DNA of 64,000 nucleotides from CALOCN01 sp942491735. GTDB taxonomy: Bacteria > Eisenbacteria > RBG-16-71-46 > JABDJR01. The notes under the pieces were generated by a model, which had not been told where the DNA came from, did not search any database, and saw nothing but the letters and a program-made list of their open reading frames with translations. Shown here piece after piece: positions 9,642-25,204 of this stretch. Within the stretch, counting starts at the first letter, position 1. Each line of letters opens with the position of its first letter. A program made the translations under genes and the position numbers. The stretch lies in NCBI GenBank assembly GCA_942491735.1, contig CALOCN010000001.1, positions 496,001 to 560,000 on the forward strand, given 5' to 3'.

Positions 9642-10772
9642 ATGTCCAGGAAACGCGTCGCCTTTGTCTGCACCAACCACGCCCGGGGTGGGCTCGAGCT
9701 CAATCACGTGAAGCTCGCGGGGTGGATGGCCGAGGCCGGGCACACCATCCACTACGTCGCCGCGGAGGGCGCTCCCCTGGTGGACGAGGCGCAATCCCGC
9801 GGGTTGCCCCTGATGTCGCTGCGTCGGCGTTCGCGGTACCTGGACCTTCCGGCGGCCTGGCGCCTTGCGCGGTGGACGGCGGAGTTGGGTATCGACGCGC
9901 TCGTGGTCAGCACCACCTGGGACATCGACCTGGCTGTGTTTGCCCGCAAGCTCTCCGGAAACCGCTTGCGGGTGGTGTATCTGCAACAGATGCCGTTGGG
10001 CTTCAAGCGGGACCCCATCCACACCTGGAAGTACCGGAATCTGGCCGCGTGGGTGGCGCCGCTCCCGTACCTGCGGGACATGGCCCTGGAGCGGACGCGC
10101 ATGCCGGCCGAGCGGATGCACGTGGTGCCGCTCTGTATCGAGACCGCTCGCTTCACGGAGAATCCCACCACGCCGGAGGAAGCGCGGGCCGGGCTGAAAC
10201 TTCCCGGGGACGCGCTGGTCTACGGACTGGTCGGCCGGTTCGACGAGCAGAAGGGGCAGCACGTGGCGTTGGATGCATTCGAGTCCATGGCCGGGGATGT
10301 CCCCCAGGCGCACCTGCTGTTCGTGGGGGAGCCGACCCTGGGTGAGGGTGCGGCCTACTCGGAAGAGCTGGTCCGCCGTATCGACGCATCGCCCTTTCGC
10401 GAACGCATCCACGTTCGCCCCTTCATCGACCGCGTGGAAGACGTCTATCGGGCGTTGGACGTGTTTCTCATGGCCTCCAAAGCCGAGCCGTTCGGCATGG
10501 TGACGGTGGAGGCCATGGCCAGCGGGTGTGCGGTGATCGGCACCCGGGCGGGGGGGACGGTGGATCTGCTGGGCGGGGGAGAGTTCGGGGTGTTGTGCGA
10601 GCCGGAGGATGCGGGAAGTTTGGGGGCGGCGATGCGGGAGATGGCAGGGAGTGTGGACTTGCGCTCAGGCCTTGCGGCGCGCGGCGTGACGGAGGCCAGG
10701 GATCGGTACGGCAAGGGGGTACAGGTGGTAAGGCTTGGAGAAATTCTTGCGGCATCCTCAATGTCAGACTAA
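9642..10772 (+). CDS. GT4-family glycosyltransferase
   Basis: The ATG at 9642 is preferred because the protein then opens with the usual GT-B first strand (RKRVAFVCTNHARGGLELNH). The C-terminal Rossmann domain holds GLVGRFDEQKGQH and the nucleotide-sugar signature KAEPFGMVTVEAMASG. The length of 376 residues is normal for the family. It would transfer a sugar from a nucleotide donor to a surface glycan or lipid on the cytoplasmic side of the inner membrane. The gene lies 43 bases after DUF1501. The acceptor and sugar cannot be deduced. Confidence 0.88.
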   Translation: MSRKRVAFVCTNHARGGLELNHVKLAGWMAEAGHTIHYVAAEGAPLVDEAQSRGLPLMSLRRRSRYLDLPAAWRLARWTAELGIDALVVSTTWDIDLAVFARKLSGNRLRVVYLQQMPLGFKRDPIHTWKYRNLAAWVAPLPYLRDMALERTRMPAERMHVVPLCIETARFTENPTTPEEARAGLKLPGDALVYGLVGRFDEQKGQHVALDAFESMAGDVPQAHLLFVGEPTLGEGAAYSEELVRRIDASPFRERIHVRPFIDRVEDVYRALDVFLMASKAEPFGMVTVEAMASGCAVIGTRAGGTVDLLGGGEFGVLCEPEDAGSLGAAMREMAGSVDLRSGLAARGVTEARDRYGKGVQVVRLGEILAASSMSD

Positions 10773-10880
10773 AGAAGTCCCTTTTCTATGGACGAACTCG
10801 GGTCTTCTTGTCCTTTGGCCTGCCCATTTGTCGCCATTCATTGGTAGGGACTCAGCCGTCACATCCTGATCCTGGGGCGC

Positions 10881-10908
10881 TTGATGGGCTTGCGCTCTGT
10901 GCTAGATT
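10881..10908 (+). promoter_or_regulatory. Candidate sigma70-type promoter for the Rhs operon
   Basis: TTGATG (10881-10886) and TAGATT (10903-10908) match four of six bases each of the -35 and -10 consensus with a 16-base spacer. They lie in a 213-base gap that is AT-richer than the flanking genes, about 80 bases before the chosen Rhs start. This rests on pattern only. Confidence 0.3.
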
Positions 10909-10985
10909 CGCGAGTAGTCGGGCTTGCTGCGGTTGTGGATATGGGCTCTGAGACTTTGGACCCCTACTTTCGGGAATCGTCTCCT

Positions 10986-13900
10986 ATGAAATTCAATCAA
11001 TCTGTTGTGCGAGTTGTCGCAGTCGTTGTTGCCGCTGTCCTGTTGACCCTGTGTGCTTCCGTGTTGATCTTGGATTCAAGATCAACGGCTGCCCCGACAT
11101 CAATCGCGTTGGATACGTGGTCGGTGGTTCAGTTTGACTTCAGGGGCATCAATGCTAGCTGGATATTGAGTGAGGGCAATACCGTCGCGACTCAGGTGAT
11201 CAACAGCGACCCGTCCGTGCTCTTGAGCGATTTCGATGCGACGGACTTGCAGCTCAGCGGTACTTTCAGCGTTCAGACATCGGGGGACGACGACTTCATA
11301 GGTTTCGTTTTTGGATTCCAGGACACGAGGCACTTCTATTTATTCGACTGGAAGCAACTGGGCCAGTCGACTTTCTGTCCGCGCGGGCCGACAGGGATGA
11401 CAGTGAAGGTCGTTGATGCGGATGCGCCGTTGGATTGCGTGGACTGGGCGTCGGACACCGGTGTGTTTCAGGTTCTTCGTTCCAACACAGTAGGTTGGGA
11501 GGATTTCGTTGAATACCGGTTCACACTGCAGTTCGTTTCCGGTTTCTTCACAATCGAGGTCGCGAATGCGACCAGTGGACAGGTGCTCGAGTTCTGGCAG
11601 ATAGAGGACGACACATACTCGTCAGGGAAATTTGGTTTCTACAACTTCTCCCAGCCCAATGTTCGCTACACGGGCTTCACGAGCGAGCCGGCGTGCGCGA
11701 GCGAGCCAATTCAGGAAACACGCTTCGACACCGGTCTGGATGGCTGGGCCCTGGTGGATGTAGACAACGAACCTGCGGATGGCAGTGTGTCTTGGCAGTC
11801 CTCCGGAGGCAACCCGGATGGGTATGCCTTGTTCGACGATGATCCATCCCCGACCACCGGTTACTTGGCAGCGCCCGCCACGTATCTAGGCGACTGGTCA
11901 GGTTTAGATGGTGAGGGAAGCATCCAATACGACCATCGAAACATTTCAGGCGATCCCAATCGTACAGGCCTTCACGGAGTCATCATCGAGGGACCTGGGG
12001 GGCGTGCTCAGTTCACAGGGACGGGAGAGCCACCCACAGTGCCGAGTCCGTGGGCGCGCGTGGTCGTGCCACTTGTAGAGTCTTCCTGGCATGTCGTGAG
12101 CGGAACTTGGCACGCCCTTCTCGCCGATGTCACTGAGTTTCGCATTCGTATCGAACTCATTACAGGCGACGACTCCTCGGGAATGGACAATATTCGCCTT
12201 GTTGGCGCAGACCCCTGTGCGAATCCATCCCCCACAATCATCTCTATGCCGGTACTCATCGGACAGCCTGATGTCGAGTACCAATACGACATCCAGGCCA
12301 TTAGGCCCGGTGGTGGTTCGTTGACCTACGGTCTCGTGGAAAGCCCGGACGGAATGATCATCGACTCCGGGATCGGCGCCGTCAGGTGGGTGCCCACCTC
12401 TGGGCAGATCGGCCCGCACCCGGTCGAGGTAGAAGTCCGAGACGCGCCAGGCAATAGGGATCGTCAGCGGTATTTCGTCGAGGTCGTTGACCCTTCTTCG
12501 GACGACATGCCTCCGGAGGTGCTGCTTCAGATTGTGGACGAAGGCTTTGCTCTGCTGGGCGACGAGGTGAATGTCGTCGTCGGTACAACGGTGGAGTTCC
12601 GCGTCAACGCCACGGATGACATCGGAGTGACGGCCAGGTCCCTCTCGTTGCGTGGAGTCGATGTGCCCCTGGATGCCCAGGGCCGGGCCACCATGATAAT
12701 GAGCGACATCGGATTGTACCCCGTCCTGGCCACGGCATACGACGCTGCCGGGAATGAGGGTACCGACCTCCAGAACCTGCGGGTCTACGATCCCAGTGAC
12801 GAACACTTTCCCATCGTGACAATCCACGCGCCGGCGCAGGACACGATCCTCTCCATGCGAGCCGAAGTACGTGTCACCATCGAAGACGCTGTCATGGAGA
12901 GCTGGACGGTAGACTATGCGCGCCTGGACCAGATTGACCCCGATGCCCTGCACGCCCCCAACCAGGCCTGGATCAACATTGGCAGCGGAACGGAGTCCCT
13001 GACGGACGAGGTCGTGGGGCTGTTTGACCCAACCATCCTCCTCAATGACGCCTATGTGATCCGTGCCATCGGGACGAATGTCAACGGGCGAACCCAGACG
13101 CGGGGTGTCGTGGTCGGAGTCTATAGCGACCTTAAGCTGGGCGAGTTCCGTCTGGAGTTCACGGACCTGACCATTCCTGTGTCGGGAATCCCGATCGAGG
13201 TCAAGAGGGTCTATGACTCTCGCGAATCGACCGATGAGGGTGACTTTGGGTTCGGATGGAGCCTTGGAATTCAGGATGCCAGGATCCGGGAAATCCTGGG
13301 TGAGTCGACGCTGGGGTACCGGACCATGTACCCCGGGACCCGGGTCTACATCAATACCCCGGATGGGCGTCGGGTGGGCTTCACGGCCTACGCTTCCAGC
13401 ATCAACTGTTTCGGCTTCTGTTTCGCCACGGTGGACTTCCGTCCGGATCCCGGGGTCTACGAGAAGCTGGCCATTGCCGGAAGCAATGTGGCTACGGTCT
13501 ATGACGGATTCTTCCTCGGTGGGCTTGCCAGCGCCCCGTTCGACCCCAATAACTACCGGCTGACCATGAAGAACGGGACCGTCTACGAGTACTCGCAGAC
13601 CGCGGGCCTGACCCGCGTGACGGACCTCAACGGGAATCGCCTGGACTTCACCGACCAGGGCATCTTCCACTACGAGTCTGGAGCTGGGGCCCCGGATCAG
13701 TCCATTGCCTTCACCCGGGACGAGCAGGGTCGGATCGCCACGGTGGTAGATCCTGATGGGAACGAGTTGACCTACGCGTATGACGAGGCGGGGGACCTGG
13801 TCTCCTTCACGGATCAGGTAGGAAATACGAGCCAGTACGGCTACCACGACGACCGCCCGCACTACCTGGAGACGATGATTGATCCCTTGGGGCATCCCCT

Positions 13901-16807
13901 GATTCGCACCGAGTTCGATGACGACGGTCGGGTGCGATCCGTAACGGATGCGCTGGGTAATGCGGTTGTCGAGGAGTTCGATCTGGATGCGAACACGGGT
14001 ACGTTCACGGATGCGAGGGGCAACGTCACGATCAGTACCTACGATGAACGCGGAAACGTAGTCAAGATCGTGGGTCCCGAGGACGGCATCACCGAGTTCC
14101 AGTTCGACGAGAACAACAACGAAATCTGGAAGAAGGATCCGAGGGGGAATGTCACGGAGCTGGGCTATGACGCGAGGGGAAATGTCACCCTCGTCCGAAA
14201 TGCTGCCCTTGATGAGACGGAGCTGACATACAACAACCAGAACCGCCTGACCGAGGTCCGGGATGTGATCTCAGGTATCAAGACTCGGTTCGAGTACGAC
14301 TTAGCTGGGAATCTGACCGGAGTCAGAAATACTCGTGATGAAGAAGAGGCCGTCATTGGGCGTGATGGATCTGGGCGAGTGGTCAGTTTCATGGATCGTG
14401 CAGGAAACACGACGGGTTTCAGCTATGCCGGTGGTTGTCCCTGTGGCAGCCCCAGCCGAATCGACAATCCAGATGGCACCTTCTTGGAGTTGCAGTACAA
14501 CAGCTTTGGGCAGGTAACTCAGCAGACCAACGGACTAGGTGAGATGACTGAGTGGGCCTACGATAAGACCGGGAGGTTGATCTCAAGGCGCGACCCCTCG
14601 GGCAACCTCACCACGTACTCCTATACCGGAAACTACCGAACGTCGGACGTAGACCCTTTGGGCAGGACTGCAGTGGCTAGCTATGATGCCGCAGGAAGAA
14701 TGACACAGATTGCGGACCCGCTCGGTGGTGCGCTCGTGCGCGACTATGATGCTGCCGGGAACGCGCGATCTGTCAAGGACCCGGTCCTCAACGAGACCCT
14801 GCGCAGTTACGAAGGAAGGAATCTTCTCGAAACTGAAACCAATGCGCTGGGCTTGAGTCGAAGCTATCGCTACGACGAGGGTGGGAATCTCGTGGAGGTG
14901 ACTGATAGGAATGGTCGGCGCCGCGTCTTTGATTATGACGAGTTGAACCGGAGGGACCGTGAGGAATGGTTTGATGCTGAGGGTGCCAGTGTGCGAATCA
15001 TTGAGTACTTGTACGACGAGCTTGGGAGGCTGTACGAGATCGTCGATCCAGTCAGTACCACGGTATTCGGCTACAACGATCTGAACCAGATAGAAACTGC
15101 AGTCCAATCCGGGCTCGCTGGGGTTGGGTCGATGACAATGATCTATGAATACGATGCGGGCGGAAATGTTCAATCCGTGAGTGACGATCTTGGACACACC
15201 GAGGAGTCCCAGTACGACGATAGGAACCGGTTGGATCAGCGGGCTTGGGCGGGGAGCGGGGCCGGCGCGGGCATCAGGCTCGCCTACGATGGGGCTGGGC
15301 GGCTTGATGAAATACTCAGGTACTCAGATGCGGGTCTGACCCTGTCGGCAGGAAGCTCTGTGATTCAGCCCAACCCCCTTGGAGGAGTCGCCTCGATTGT
15401 TCACGAAGATGCTCTCGGAAACCCGCTTGCGTCCTTCCTCTACTCGCGTGATGCGGCCCAGCAGGTGATCGGGCGCACGATCAATAGTCAGGTGGCTACG
15501 TTTGGTTACGATGCACGTGGCCAGCTCACGAGTGCGGCCTACTCGGATGGACAACCCAGCGAAAGCTTTGACTTTGACGACAACGGGAATCGCATGGGCG
15601 GGACCTATGTTATCGATGCGAACAATCGTCTCACGTCAGACGGGCTCTACGACTACGGCTACGATGGCGAGGGAAACTTGGTCGTGCGCACAGAGTTGGC
15701 CACAGGCAACGTGACACGCTACGAGTATGACCATCGCAATAGAATGACCCAGATCGTTGAGGAGGATTCCGGTGGTGTCCAGGTTGCTCTGACCGAGTAC
15801 GCCTATGATGCCTTAAACCGACGAGTGCGCAAAGTCGTGAACGGCGTTGCTACACAGTACGTCTACAATCGTGGCGCGATCTGGGCAGATCTAGATGAAG
15901 CGGGGAGCGTCCTGGCTCGCTATCTGTCGGGTGACCTGGTTGATCAGCGATTTGGGAGGATTCGGACCGGCGAGGCACCCGAGTGGTATCTGACGGATGC
16001 TCTGGGTACGGTGCATGATGTCCAGGGCAGTGATGGAACAGTCCTCAGTCATACGACCTACAGTGCCTTCGGTGAGATCATCGGGCAGACTGGGCCTATG
16101 CATGCAGACAGGTTTGGTTTCACAGGGCGGGAGCACGATACTGAGTCGGGGTTGCTGTTCTTGAGAGCGCGCTACTACTCCCCTAGGCTGGGTCGATTCA
16201 TGTCCGAGGACCCGCTAGGGATCGGAAGTGGAGATGCGAATCTGTCTCGCTACGCCTTCAATTCGCCACAAGACTTGTCGGATCCTCTTGGCTTGAGTGC
16301 GCTCATCGGTTATGCCGCCCGCGTTGGCCGCCTGATAGGCAAGCACACGGACATAGATGCGGAGTACGAATACACTCCCCCCTCGGTCGAGCAGTACGCG
16401 GGAGCCATGATCGGGGGCCTCCTTGGGTTTGGAATCTCAAATCTGATGTTTGCGGCGGAGGTATTGGGTGATCCGACCGGTGACTTCAGGGACCTTATTT
16501 GTCGGGCGGAACAGGGTACGAACGACATCTTTTCTCTATATACGGGCACCGGGCTTGACAGGACTGGAATCGACGACTACGACATTCCTGGTAGAGGCTT
16601 CGTTGACTCGTTTATCGGTGGGTTGGCATTGCCCACATACTTCGAATTGGAACTGTTCGACTTTCTTGAGTTCAAGACTCTCGGAGTGGAATTCATCGGC
16701 TTGGACCCAAACACTGGGGGATTCAGCGGGGGGGCTAGGTTTGGCATCGCTCGGCTGAAGGTGCTCTTTGGCCTGTACGATCTCAAGTGCAAAGATGGGG
16801 TGCCACA

Positions 16808-16811
<4 letters not shown>
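10986..16811 (+). CDS. Giant secreted Rhs/YD-repeat protein
   Basis: The ATG at 10986 opens a signal-like segment (FNQSVVRVVAVVVAAVLLTL) and gives 1941 residues. In order it shows a TSP-C/LamG-like sandwich (around residues 80-230, GDDDFIGFVFGFQDTRHFYL), a laminin-B-like part (about 260-410), two Ig/cadherin-like domains (about 418-595), and a pre-Rhs barrel entry (KLGEFRLEFTDLTIPVSGIP, from about 715). YD repeats follow (about 910-1700), and then the Rhs core end (RYYSPRLGRFMSEDPLG). The last 170 residues after DPLGLS are a variable tip with no toxin motif I recognise. The stop overlaps the next start as ATGA. The gene is richer in A and T than its neighbours, which suggests acquisition. Confidence 0.88.
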
Positions 16812-22375
<5,564 letters not shown>

Positions 22376-22405
22376 CGCAGCACCCGGCCCTCGCCCCACA
22401 GCCCC

Positions 22406-24142
22406 CTACCCCTCCTCGTGGAGCGCGTCCCCGCGCTGCAGCCGCACCGCGATCCGATAGGTCTGCCCCAGCGATCGCACCGTCGGCGAGTGCGCGCTCA
22501 GGAACCGGGCCGCCCCGATCAACACGTGATCCCCCTCAGCGCGCCCCGCGAACTGTCCGGCCTGACGCACCGCGGCCTCGTACATCTGGTACATGTGGAA
22601 CGAGGCATCCTCACGTAGCAGCGCCTGGCCCAGGGTGCGGATCACGGCCCCTCGGTCCCCGGTGGCCAGCATGTCCACCACCACCTGCGCGGTGGCGTCA
22701 ACCTGTCCTTGCTCGTCGAACGCGGCGAGAAGGTCCTTGGGGCCTGGCGTTGCACCGGTCGGCTTGGGGATGGACTGCTTGGGCACGTTGAGGAACCGCT
22801 CCAGGTAGATGGCCATGGCGCCGTCGAAGATGCCCCGGGCCAGCAAGGCCGAGGGGGCGCGTCGCAGGGACTGGTCCAAGGCGTTGGCGTAGGTGAACCC
22901 ATGATGGACGGTGTTCCAGTCGCCGAACTCGTTGGAGACGTGGAAGTGCACGACCCGCCTGGCTGCGGCATAGGCCACGGTGGCGGACAGCCCGGTTACC
23001 GGTACGCCGTCCCGCAGGGCGGCTCCCAGGGCGGCAATCGCATCGCCCGGTTCCGCATCCAACAGGACCTCGGCCAGGGCCTGATGCCCGTCCCAGTCGG
23101 CGCGGCGACCACCGCCCGTCTCCATCCAACCCTCCAGCTCGGCATAGGCCGGTTCCAGCAAGGCCGGCAGATCCACCGGATGCCGCCAGCTCGCGTCCTC
23201 CTCCATCCGTTCTCCCCAGACCAGGGGGCGGATCAGGGTCGGGAGCAGATGCTCGGCCTGGCCCCACCCCACGTGCTCCACCAGCTCGAACGCCTTGTTC
23301 ACGAAGTCCAGAACGTGACCGCCCCCCAGATAGCGATGGTCGGTGGACGAGGCAGTGAGCAGGTCCGAGACCTCGGTCGGCTCGAGATTCTGTTCGATCA
23401 CCGTACGCAGGGTGCGTTCCGCGGCATCGCTGGAGCGGGTGTCCACGAACTGCCGGAACCACTCCAGGAACCGCTCGGGGCGCCCCTCCGAGGTGTAGAG
23501 CGGGACCAGATCGAAGTCCCGGGGCTGGCCCTCGGTATCCCGCGCCACCTGCATGACCCCGTGATAGAGGGCGAGCCCGCGATCCTCCGGTCGCAGGTGG
23601 GGGAGGACGTTGGCCATGGTGGTCAAAATGGTCAGGCCGGTGTCCCAACCGGCCCTGCGGTTGGTGCTGCCAAAAAAGGCGCTGCGGCGCAGGATCTCCG
23701 GCACGTCGTCCGACTTCTCCAGCTCCACCACGCTCTTGGCCATGACCAGCCGGATGTTGTTCTCCAGCCCCTCTTCCAGCTTGTGCCGCCAGCGATCCGG
23801 CGTGCTGCGGGTCGAGGGGCGCGGGGTCACCCAGACCTCGTCCCCCCGTACTTCCACCGGAAAGCAGGGCACGTCATCGGCAAACGGGTCCAGGGTGCAA
23901 CCCCCGCGCAGGTCGAACTTGGCGTGGTGCCAGTGGCAGGTGAGGATGCCGTCCTTCACCGTTCCCTTGTGGAGCGGAAATCCCATGTGGGGGCACCGGT
24001 TGTCCAGGGCGAGCACCTCGTTCTCGTCCGCCACGACCAGGATGGTGCGCCCCCCGGCGCTGATCACCTTCTTGCCGGCCGCGCGCAGATCAGACAGGGA
24101 ACCGACAAGAACCGCTTCGAGAGTGGACGTGGAAGACGACAT
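22406..24142 (-). CDS. Rieske [2Fe-2S] protein with large unknown C-terminal domain
   Basis: The ATG at 24142 is preceded on the coding strand by GGAGG at a normal distance and starts just before the Rieske domain; a longer frame to 24259 has no such support. Residues 1-115 form a Rieske ferredoxin-like domain with Cys50-x-His52 and Cys69-x2-His72 (CPHMG, CHWHH). The remaining 460 residues are helical-looking and not recognised. They include a His-rich stretch (RRVVHFHVSNEFG, then TVHHGFTYANA) that might bind metal. No oxygenase catalytic domain signature is evident. The gene ends 30 bases from the convergent FG-GAP gene. An electron-transfer or redox-sensing role is inference. Confidence 0.85.
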   Translation of the reverse strand: MSSSTSTLEAVLVGSLSDLRAAGKKVISAGGRTILVVADENEVLALDNRCPHMGFPLHKGTVKDGILTCHWHHAKFDLRGGCTLDPFADDVPCFPVEVRGDEVWVTPRPSTRSTPDRWRHKLEEGLENNIRLVMAKSVVELEKSDDVPEILRRSAFFGSTNRRAGWDTGLTILTTMANVLPHLRPEDRGLALYHGVMQVARDTEGQPRDFDLVPLYTSEGRPERFLEWFRQFVDTRSSDAAERTLRTVIEQNLEPTEVSDLLTASSTDHRYLGGGHVLDFVNKAFELVEHVGWGQAEHLLPTLIRPLVWGERMEEDASWRHPVDLPALLEPAYAELEGWMETGGGRRADWDGHQALAEVLLDAEPGDAIAALGAALRDGVPVTGLSATVAYAAARRVVHFHVSNEFGDWNTVHHGFTYANALDQSLRRAPSALLARGIFDGAMAIYLERFLNVPKQSIPKPTGATPGPKDLLAAFDEQGQVDATAQVVVDMLATGDRGAVIRTLGQALLREDASFHMYQMYEAAVRQAGQFAGRAEGDHVLIGAARFLSAHSPTVRSLGQTYRIAVRLQRGDALHEEG

Positions 24143-24284
24143 GGGAGCCTCCGGGTTGGGGTCGATCAGCGAGGTCACAGAATAGCCTATGGCGCCTGCT
24201 CGTTCCCCGGGCAAGGGTCGGGCCACCCTCCTGTACTTGCGGACAGGGGACGCTCCCACGGTTCTCGTAACGCGATGCGGGTCC

Positions 24285-24290
24285 TATACT
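24285..24290 (+). promoter_or_regulatory. Possible -10 element upstream of osmC-like gene
   Basis: TATACT lies about 130 bases before the OsmC start in the 278-base divergent gap. No convincing -35 hexamer stands 17 bases upstream, so this is weak. The rest of the gap shows no other clear signal. Confidence 0.2.
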
Positions 24291-24420
24291 CCTTCCGCCC
24301 CGGTTTTCCCGGGCCCCGGGAGTGTCGCAATGACCCGATTTGTCATCTTTCACGGGCCTCCGGGAGCAGGGATCCGGTCAACGCCGGCCCGGGGCGGATA
24401 CACAGGAAAGGAAACACATC

Positions 24421-24852
24421 ATGTCAGCGCGCGCCGTATGGGAGAAAGCTCATCAGTTCCGGGTCGACTACCCCCAGGGGGAGACCCTCACCCTGGCCAG
24501 CGTGCCCGCGGCCGAACGTCCCGGGCCCGGGCCGAGCCCCATGGATGCGATCCAGGCCGCGGTGGCCGGCTGCACCGGCATCGACATCGTGCTCATCCTG
24601 GGCAAGATGCGCAAGACCCTGGAGCGACTGGAAATCGAGGTGGATGCGGAGCGTCGTGACGAGGAACCGCGCATCTTCACCCGGCTCACCCTGACCTATC
24701 ACGTCGACGGACCGGATCTCACCCCGGAGTCGGTGCGTCGCGCGGTAACCCTGTCCATGGACAAGTATTGTTCGGTCTCGGCCATGCTCAAGGCGACGGT
24801 TGCCTTTGATCACCGCATTGTTCTCAACGGCGAGGCCCTCACCGCCGACTGA
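24421..24852 (+). CDS. OsmC/Ohr-family peroxiredoxin-like protein
   Basis: The ATG at 24421 follows AGGAAAGG. The 143-residue product has the OsmC fold pattern with both conserved cysteines: Cys51 in AAVAGCTGIDIV and Cys117 in MDKYCSVSAML. The segment GPSPMDAIQAAVAGC is typical of the YhfA-like branch of the family. By family knowledge it reduces organic hydroperoxides, but this branch is less well characterised. The Rieske gene diverges from it, so the two could share redox-responsive control; that is inference. Confidence 0.9.
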   Translation: MSARAVWEKAHQFRVDYPQGETLTLASVPAAERPGPGPSPMDAIQAAVAGCTGIDIVLILGKMRKTLERLEIEVDAERRDEEPRIFTRLTLTYHVDGPDLTPESVRRAVTLSMDKYCSVSAMLKATVAFDHRIVLNGEALTAD

Positions 24853-24876
24853 TCCGCGGCCTCCCCGGGGATCCCC

Positions 24877-24915
24877 GATGCCGCATTCCGTGTTTGGCAA
24901 ACGGCGTGCGGCATC
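24877..24915 (+). terminator. Hairpin downstream of osmC-like gene
   Basis: GATGCCGCA (24877-24885) is perfectly complementary to TGCGGCATC (24907-24915), with a further small GTTT/AAAC stem inside the loop. It begins 25 bases after the OsmC stop. No T-run follows, so it may be a non-canonical terminator or an mRNA-stabilising hairpin. Confidence 0.45.
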
Positions 24916-25004
24916 CCGCGACGGGAAGTTGGTTCCCGATCTATCGCCTTTCTTTCCAGGATGCGCGGCGGGCCGTTGCGCGCCTGTTCATTCCGTTTCC
25001 GAAA

Positions 25005-25060
25005 ACGTTATGATCTTGTAAGATGTTGCAATAATTAGGCTTACAACGATATTTGTATTG
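25005..25060 (+). promoter_or_regulatory. AT-rich promoter region for the secreted protein at 25205
   Basis: This is the most AT-rich stretch in the area and lies about 150-200 bases before the start. TTGCAA at 25026-25031 is followed 17 bases later by ATATTT, a poor -10. The composition rather than a clean motif supports a promoter here. Confidence 0.3.
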
Positions 25061-25204
25061 CCGTTCGACGAATCCGCCTCTACCTTCATTAGTAGATCTC
25101 CCCCCGGACGATTCACCAGCGCTCTCCCTTCGGTCACATCACAGCCGGAACTCGCTTCTCGCGCTCACACCCATGCGCTCGCTGACAACGGGAGGATAAT
25201 CATC

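Larger units (their letters stand above)
24853..25204. other. 352-base gap: hairpins, then AT-rich promoter-like segment
   Basis: This gap holds no gene I can support. Near its left end are a perfect 12-base GC palindrome (24866-24877) and a hairpin with 9-base arms (24877-24915). Its centre (about 25005-25060) is sharply AT-rich, with TTGTAA (25016) and TTGCAA (25026) that could act as -35 hexamers but no strong -10. Its right end has GGGAGG before the ATG at 25205. Confidence 0.5.

Noticed and set aside
13700..15900. Repeated short DNA patterns that could be taken for a repeat array
   Set aside because: They are the YD repeats of the Rhs protein, diverged at DNA level and in frame; there are no constant repeats or spacers as in CRISPR.
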